Shown here: positions 59,654 through 64,000 of the stretch, one piece after another
Layout: each line of letters starts with the position of its first letter
Numbering within the stretch: the stretch's first letter is position 1
Source: Paenibacillus sedimenti
GTDB taxonomy: Bacteria; Bacillota; Bacilli; Paenibacillales; NBRC-103111
NCBI RefSeq assembly: GCF_014534655.1
Contig: NZ_JACVVD010000005.1
Location: 62,001 to 126,000 of the forward strand
Length of the DNA: 64,000 nt
Direction of reading: 5' to 3'
Translations under genes and position numbers: made by a program
Notes under the pieces: generated by a model
Told to the model about the DNA's origin: nothing
Database searches by the model: none
The model's input: only the letters and a program-made list of their open reading frames with translations

Positions 59654-60751
59654 ATGTTCCATAGAAAAGATACGCGGCCTGTTCGCGTTGGGGATTTAAC
59701 GATCGGCGGCAGCAACGAAGTCATTATGCAAAGCATGTGTACGACGAAAACGGCTGATGTAAAAGCGACTGTTGCCGAGATTCTTCGTCTCGAAGAAGCG
59801 GGCTGCCAAATTGTCCGTGTAACGGTGAATAACAAAGAAGCGGCAGAAGCTATCAAAGAAATTAAAAAGCAGATTCATATCCCTCTCGTTGCGGATATTC
59901 ATTTTGATCATCGCTTGGCGCTTGCCGCCATCGAGAATGGAATCGATAAAGTACGCATCAATCCGGGAAATATCGGTCGCCGTGAGAAAGTCGAAGCCGT
60001 AGTGAAAGCTTGTAAGGAACGCGGTATTCCGATTCGGATCGGCGTAAACGCAGGTTCGCTGGAGAATCATTTGCTTGAGAAGTATGGGTACCCTACACCT
60101 GAAGCGATGGTAGAAAGCGCGTTATTCCATATCAACATACTGGAAGAGCTTGATTTCCATGATATTATTGTTTCGCTCAAGGCATCGGATGTACCGATGG
60201 CAATCGCCGCATACTCGAAAGCGGCCCAAGCCTTCAACTACCCGCTGCATCTTGGCATCACAGAGGCTGGTACCTTATTCACAGGCTCCGTGAAAAGTGC
60301 CGCAGGTATCGGCGCCCTGCTCAACATGGGCATCGGCAATACGCTGCGGATATCGCTTAGCGCTGATCCGGTTGAAGAAATTAAGGTCGCTCGTGAACTG
60401 CTCAAAACATTTGGGCTTATCACGAATGCGGCAACGCTCGTATCCTGTCCAACCTGCGGCCGACTGGACATCGATTTGTTCTCAATTGCCAATGAGGTGG
60501 AAGAGTACATTGCCAGGATTAAAGTACCGATTAAGGTATCTGTACTCGGCTGTGCGGTAAACGGTCCAGGCGAAGCACGTGAAGCCGATATCGGCATCGC
60601 AGGCGCTCGTGGTGAAGGCATGTTGTTCCGTTACGGCGAGATGATCCGCAAAGTTCCTGAAGCCGATTTACTATCAGAACTCAAAAAGGAAATTGACACG
60701 ATTGTAGAAGCTTACGAGAAAACGGGAGTTATCCCGGGACGTAAGCATTAA
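59654..60751 (+). CDS. ispG: 4-hydroxy-3-methylbut-2-enyl diphosphate synthase (IspG/GcpE)
   Basis: A 365-residue 4Fe-4S enzyme of the MEP isoprenoid path, which turns MEcPP into HMBPP. The N-terminal TIM barrel starts [36 protein letters not shown] and the cluster ligands in [13 protein letters not shown] and [17 protein letters not shown] (three Cys, Glu nearby) are typical. ATG at 59654 follows GGGGAGAG; longer in-frame starts (59612, 59624, 59636) give residues that are not usual for the family. Its place between clpX and lonB is unusual, as in B. subtilis lonB directly follows clpX. Confidence 0.94.
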   Translation: MFHRKDTRPVRVGDLTIGGSNEVIMQSMCTTKTADVKATVAEILRLEEAGCQIVRVTVNNKEAAEAIKEIKKQIHIPLVADIHFDHRLALAAIENGIDKVRINPGNIGRREKVEAVVKACKERGIPIRIGVNAGSLENHLLEKYGYPTPEAMVESALFHINILEELDFHDIIVSLKASDVPMAIAAYSKAAQAFNYPLHLGITEAGTLFTGSVKSAAGIGALLNMGIGNTLRISLSADPVEEIKVARELLKTFGLITNAATLVSCPTCGRLDIDLFSIANEVEEYIARIKVPIKVSVLGCAVNGPGEAREADIGIAGARGEGMLFRYGEMIRKVPEADLLSELKKEIDTIVEAYEKTGVIPGRKH

Positions 60752-60755
60752 TAAA

Positions 60756-60799
60756 AAGAAGCCCCTGAAGATCGAACGTGATCTTCAGGGGCTTCTTTC
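60756..60799 (+). terminator. Strong rho-independent terminator after ispG
   Basis: AAGAAGCCCCTGAAGATC pairs with GATCTTCAGGGGCTTCTT without mismatch across six bases, ending in TTT. Confidence 0.9.
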
Positions 60800-60851
60800 G
60801 TTGGCACGTATATTCCGTGGCCAAGAGAAGCATAATGAATAAATCTGGAAA

Positions 60852-60895
60852 GCTTATGTTTAAGAAGCAAGTTTTCTGCGAAAAACTCGAAGGAG
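60852..60895 (+). repeat. Hairpin-Shine-Dalgarno element, copy 4 (before the deacetylase gene)
   Basis: GCTTATGTTTAAGAAG, then AGTTTTC-TGC-GAAAAACT and CGAAGGAG. The left part is altered compared with copies 1 and 3, but the stem and ribosome site stay. Confidence 0.6.
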
Positions 60896-60902
60896 CATAA
60901 CT

Positions 60903-61760
60903 ATGCACAGGAAAAAAATGAACCCATTACGTAAGTTTACCCTGTCGCTCATTCTATGTGGTGCATTGCTGCTCGTGATTCCCTATCAGGCAGGAGCTTT
61001 GAGTGAGCCTGTACCGGCGTCAGAGGAGACGGTTGAGCGATCCAAACAAGTTGCCATCGTTATCGATGACTTCGGCAACAATATGGATGGGACCGCGGAG
61101 ATGCTCAGTTTACCCATCCCGCTTACCGTCGCCGTCATGCCGTTCCTGCCGTCGACCAAGAAGGATGCCCAACTGGCCCATGAAAAAGGCTATGAAGTTC
61201 TTTTACACCTGCCGATGGAGCCGCAACGCGGCAAGAAAAGCTGGTTAGGTCCGGGAGCGATCACAACCGACCTCTCGAATGATGAAATTCGCAAAAGGGT
61301 GCTTGCAGCCATTGCAGACGTTCCGTATGCGATAGGCATCAACAATCATATGGGATCGAAAGCGACTGCAGACGAAAGAGTAATGAAAATTATTGTTGAA
61401 GTATGCAAAGATAAAGGCTTGATGATTTTGGACAGCAGAACATCCCACAAGAGCCTGATTGGAAAGCTGGCTGAGCAAATGGAAGTTCCGTACACGGAAA
61501 ATCTGCTCTTTTTTGACGATCTCTATACTTATAATCACATCAGTAAACAAATGGTGAAATTTAAGAAACTCATACATGACAAAGAAACTAGCATCGCGAT
61601 CGGGCATGTAGGCCCTCCAGGCAAAAAAACGGCGCAAGTGATTAAAGAAGCGATCCCTTCTATTCAGAAAGAAGCTACATTTGTATCGATTTCCAAAACA
61701 ATGAAAATACCTACTGTTAAGATGGGTGAATCATTGCAAAATATTGCTCCACGGAAGTAG
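60903..61760 (+). CDS. Divergent polysaccharide deacetylase family protein
   Basis: A 285-residue secreted protein. The signal peptide (FTLSLILCGALLLVIPYQAG) is followed by a NodB-like barrel of the divergent polysaccharide deacetylase (DUF610/YibQ) type: VAIVIDDFGNNMDG, LHLPMEPQRG, GINNHMGSKAT, IGHVGPPGK. The metal/acid residues fit (Asp pair in IDDFG, His in NNHMG). Role probably in the cell wall or envelope. ATG at 60903 follows the element of copy 4. Its last 44 bases overlap the 3' end of the convergent amidase gene. Confidence 0.88.
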   Translation: MHRKKMNPLRKFTLSLILCGALLLVIPYQAGALSEPVPASEETVERSKQVAIVIDDFGNNMDGTAEMLSLPIPLTVAVMPFLPSTKKDAQLAHEKGYEVLLHLPMEPQRGKKSWLGPGAITTDLSNDEIRKRVLAAIADVPYAIGINNHMGSKATADERVMKIIVEVCKDKGLMILDSRTSHKSLIGKLAEQMEVPYTENLLFFDDLYTYNHISKQMVKFKKLIHDKETSIAIGHVGPPGKKTAQVIKEAIPSIQKEATFVSISKTMKIPTVKMGESLQNIAPRK

Positions 61761-62394
61761 CGATCGCTTCCGCCAGCCTAGATTGGTGGTGGGAGTCGTT
61801 CAGCATTTTGCGGTCTATTTTGTTTGAGATAAATCCTAATTCTACGATGACTGCAGGGCATTTGCTATGTTTAAGCACATAATATTTTTTTCCAAGCACC
61901 GGCATTTCTTCTATTCCATATACACGATTCAAGGATTGCTGTAATAAGTTAGCTAACAAAATACTATCGGATTTGTTCTGGTAAATAACAAGCGGACCGC
62001 GGCGATCTATCTTATTGGAAAAGTTGATATGCAGGCTTAGCATAATCTTGGGTTTGATTGTGTTGGCAATCCCGGCCCTTTGGGCGAGATCCTTACGATG
62101 TCTCCCTCCAGAAGACCAACGGTTATCATCACTTAAGGCATAATCTTTATTGCGATTGACGGCGACACGGTAGCCTTTCTTTTTGAGCAACTTGTAAGTC
62201 TTCTTGGAGATGGCTAGATTCATATCTTTCTCTTCATATTTGCCGAATATCGCTCCGCTATCGATACCGCCATGCCCTACATCGATCAGCACATCGGCTT
62301 CCGGGAGCAAGGGATTGCTTGTATATGCGTAGGTCTCTGTACTCGTTATACAAAGACATATGGAAAGTAGAATGATAGCCAGTCTTTGCTTCAC
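61717..62394 (-). CDS. N-acetylmuramoyl-L-alanine amidase (Amidase_3)
   Basis: A 225-residue secreted zinc amidase that cuts the bond between MurNAc and L-Ala. A signal peptide (LAIILLSICLCITSTETYAY) is followed by IDVGHGGIDSGAI (first His), EEKDMNLAI (Glu), IMLSLHINFSN (second His) and AVIVELGFISNK (catalytic Glu). No cell-wall binding repeat, so it resembles the short sporulation amidase CwlD in domain content, which makes the muramic-delta-lactam of spore cortex. That identity is not proven. TGGCATCGTGAAG precedes the ATG without a strong ribosome site. Stop lies inside the 3' end of the convergent deacetylase gene. Confidence 0.88.
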   Translation of the reverse strand: MKQRLAIILLSICLCITSTETYAYTSNPLLPEADVLIDVGHGGIDSGAIFGKYEEKDMNLAISKKTYKLLKKKGYRVAVNRNKDYALSDDNRWSSGGRHRKDLAQRAGIANTIKPKIMLSLHINFSNKIDRRGPLVIYQNKSDSILLANLLQQSLNRVYGIEEMPVLGKKYYVLKHSKCPAVIVELGFISNKIDRKMLNDSHHQSRLAEAIATSVEQYFAMIHPS

Positions 62395-62517
62395 GATGCC
62401 ACGTCCTTTTTGCTCTTATCCTTCTTCCGAGGGGGGCTTCTCATGCATCCTGCAAAAGTTTGCATAGATTGGATTAACCTTCTTTTACACGGGAATAATG
62501 GAGGGTATGACGTAATT

Positions 62518-62596
62518 GCTTATGATGAAAGCTTTCTTGCGGAAAGCCCTGCAACGCTTACGAAGTCAGTTTTGCTAAAGCAAAACTTTAAGGAGG
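62518..62596 (+). repeat. Hairpin-Shine-Dalgarno element, copy 5 (double, before lonB)
   Basis: A first hairpin GCTTTC-TTGC-GGAAAGC (62530-62545) precedes a full element: GCTTACGAAG (62556-62565), AGTTTTGC-TAAA-GCAAAACT (62568-62587) and TTAAGGAGG. The stem has GC in place of CC with the matching change on the other side, i.e. a compensatory substitution relative to copy 1. Confidence 0.7.
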
Positions 62597-62604
62597 AATG
62601 AAAG

Positions 62605-64000
62605 ATGAGCTTAAGTATTATTCTCATGGTAATTCAAGTATTTTTCGCTGTTGTGATTGGATTGTATTTTTGGAATTTGCTGCGCAATCAACAGACGAAT
62701 CGGTCTGCTGTAGATAGAGAGTCCAGAAAAGAGCTGGAAAAGCTGCGCAAACTGCGATCCATCTCGCTGACCAAACCCTTATCTGAGAAGACTAGACCGT
62801 CATCCATGCAGGATATCGTAGGTCAAAAGGAAGGTCTTAAAGCGCTGAAAGCGGCGCTATGCGGACCGAATCCGCAGCATGTGCTCATCTATGGTCCTCC
62901 CGGCGTAGGAAAGACAGCTGCTGCCCGTGTTGTTTTAGAAGAAGCAAAAAAAAATCAAGAATCGCCATTCCGTCCTGATTCCAAATTTACTGAAATCGAT
63001 GCGACAACGGCTCGTTTTGACGAGCGGGGGATCGCCGATCCGCTTATTGGTTCAGTTCATGATCCGATCTATCAAGGAGCGGGGGCAATGGGTGTAGCGG
63101 GCATTCCGCAACCTAAACCCGGGGCTGTGACGAAGGCGCACGGGGGTATTTTGTTTATTGATGAAATCGGAGAATTACACCCGACCCAAATGAACAAATT
63201 ATTAAAGGTTCTGGAGGATCGTAAAGTATATTTGGAGAGTGCTTACTACAGCTCCGAAGATACGAACATTCCAAACTACATCCATGATATTTTCCAAAAT
63301 GGCTTGCCGGCTGATTTCCGTTTGGTAGGGGCAACAACACGGACGCCGAGCGAAATTCCGCCTGCGATCCGTTCACGGTGCTTGGAGATATTTTTCCGGC
63401 CTCTGCTCCCTGAGGAAATCGGTGAAATCGCACAGAAAGCGCTCAAGAAAATCGGCTTCCAAGACAGTCCTTCCGCTGTTAATGTCGTTACTAAATATGC
63501 AACCAATGGCAGGGAAGCGGTCAACGTCATTCAGCTCGCTGCAGGCATAGCGTTAACAGACAAGCGGGATGAAATTACAGCGGCAGATATCGAATGGGTT
63601 GTTAACTCCTCCCAAATTCCGCCAAGACCTGAACGTAAAGTGCCTACGCAGCCGCAAGTCGGCTTTGTGAATGGATTAGCGGTATATGGGCCAAATTTGG
63701 GGACTCTGCTTGAAATTGAAGTCATTGCGATTCCTGTTGCCGAACCGGGTACAGGTAAATTCAACATTACAGGCGTCGTGGACGAGGAAGAGATGGGGGG
63801 AGGCTCCCGTACGATACGCAGAAAAAGCATGGCACGCGGCTCTGTGGAAAACGTATTAACCGTTCTGCGCAAGCTTGGCTTTAATACCTCGGATTATGAC
63901 CTGCATATTAACTTTCCAGGCGGTGTTCCGATTGATGGACCATCTGCCGGGATTTCAATGGCTACGGCTATTGCGTCAGCGATACATAAAATTCCTGTCG
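62605..64000 (+). CDS. lonB: Sporulation-type Lon protease LonB (3' end outside window)
   Basis: The first 465 residues are visible and the frame is open to the edge. An N-terminal membrane helix ([19 protein letters not shown]) marks LonB, in contrast to soluble LonA. The AAA+ part has [18 protein letters not shown] near residue 97 and [12 protein letters not shown]. The Lon peptidase domain starts near 350 ([20 protein letters not shown]) and shows the catalytic Ser in [10 protein letters not shown] near 448. In B. subtilis LonB is made in the forespore and sits beside clpX and lonA. ATG at 62605 follows AAGGAGG of the hairpin element. Confidence 0.95.
   Translation, partial: MSLSIILMVIQVFFAVVIGLYFWNLLRNQQTNRSAVDRESRKELEKLRKLRSISLTKPLSEKTRPSSMQDIVGQKEGLKALKAALCGPNPQHVLIYGPPGVGKTAAARVVLEEAKKNQESPFRPDSKFTEIDATTARFDERGIADPLIGSVHDPIYQGAGAMGVAGIPQPKPGAVTKAHGGILFIDEIGELHPTQMNKLLKVLEDRKVYLESAYYSSEDTNIPNYIHDIFQNGLPADFRLVGATTRTPSEIPPAIRSRCLEIFFRPLLPEEIGEIAQKALKKIGFQDSPSAVNVVTKYATNGREAVNVIQLAAGIALTDKRDEITAADIEWVVNSSQIPPRPERKVPTQPQVGFVNGLAVYGPNLGTLLEIEVIAIPVAEPGTGKFNITGVVDEEEMGGGSRTIRRKSMARGSVENVLTVLRKLGFNTSDYDLHINFPGGVPIDGPSAGISMATAIASAIHKIPV

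Noticed and set aside
62386..62601. A 71-codon frame before lonB
   Set aside because: It reads through both hairpins of the recurrent element and ends in the ribosome site of lonB; its composition follows the repeat, so it is not taken as a gene.

Overview
The window looks like chromosome from a spore-forming member of the Paenibacillaceae (Paenibacillus-like; Firmicutes, Bacillales). The evidence is gerE, gerM, lonB, Gram-positive ribosome sites (AAGGAGG), the neighbour orders gerM-rph-rdgB and tig-clpP-clpX-...-lonB, a FapR-type operator, a GlnR/TnrA-type box and an ECF cobalt transporter behind a cobalamin riboswitch. The genus is an inference from gene content. No mobile element, CRISPR array or rRNA was found.

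Region 1 (1-25,550) is a large surface-glycan locus, most likely for decorating the spore. It carries about thirteen glycosyltransferases (eight clear GT2, one GT4, two GT2-like, one CgeB-like, one GT-D), a sulfotransferase, nucleotide-sugar genes (nucleotidyltransferase plus LegB-like dehydratase at the left edge; RmlA-, RmlC- and RmlD-like genes with an LhgO-like oxidase and an unusual SDR further in), an exosporium-like beta protein, three proteins sharing a small Sm-like beta module, and three small helical paralogues. The CgeB-like protein and the resemblance to the B. subtilis sps/cge genes point to spore maturation. Several proteins carry Lys/Arg-rich N-terminal tails, and four consecutive genes at the right end share a (G/A)X3 repeat segment.

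Region 2 (25,555-36,330) starts with fabH under a FapR operator and a YkwD-like CAP protein, then holds the nitrate assimilation block: a TrpD-like protein and an ANTAR-domain regulator on the minus strand, divergent from nasA, nirB, nirD and nasC. The nasA leader has a perfect GlnR/TnrA consensus over the -35 box and two successive ANTAR-type double-hairpin/terminator modules.

Region 3 (36,500-50,520) holds a giant Lhr-type helicase, gerE, a DUF6483-like gene, a methyltransferase, a GC-rich MBL hydrolase, a duplicated PgpA-like protein, then gerM-rph-rdgB and asnB. Region 4 (50,640-54,800) holds small genes, cbiMNQO with its riboswitch, and tRNA-Arg(TCT). Region 5 (54,900-64,000) is the protein quality-control block: a ysoA-position gene, tig, clpP, clpX, ispG, a divergent polysaccharide deacetylase, a cell-wall amidase and lonB, which runs off the right edge.

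A small hairpin element ending in a Shine-Dalgarno sequence recurs directly before five unrelated genes (nasC, the DUF6483-like gene, gerM, the deacetylase gene and lonB). It is one of the more unexpected structures in the window, together with the shared GX3 segments and the tandem ANTAR leader.
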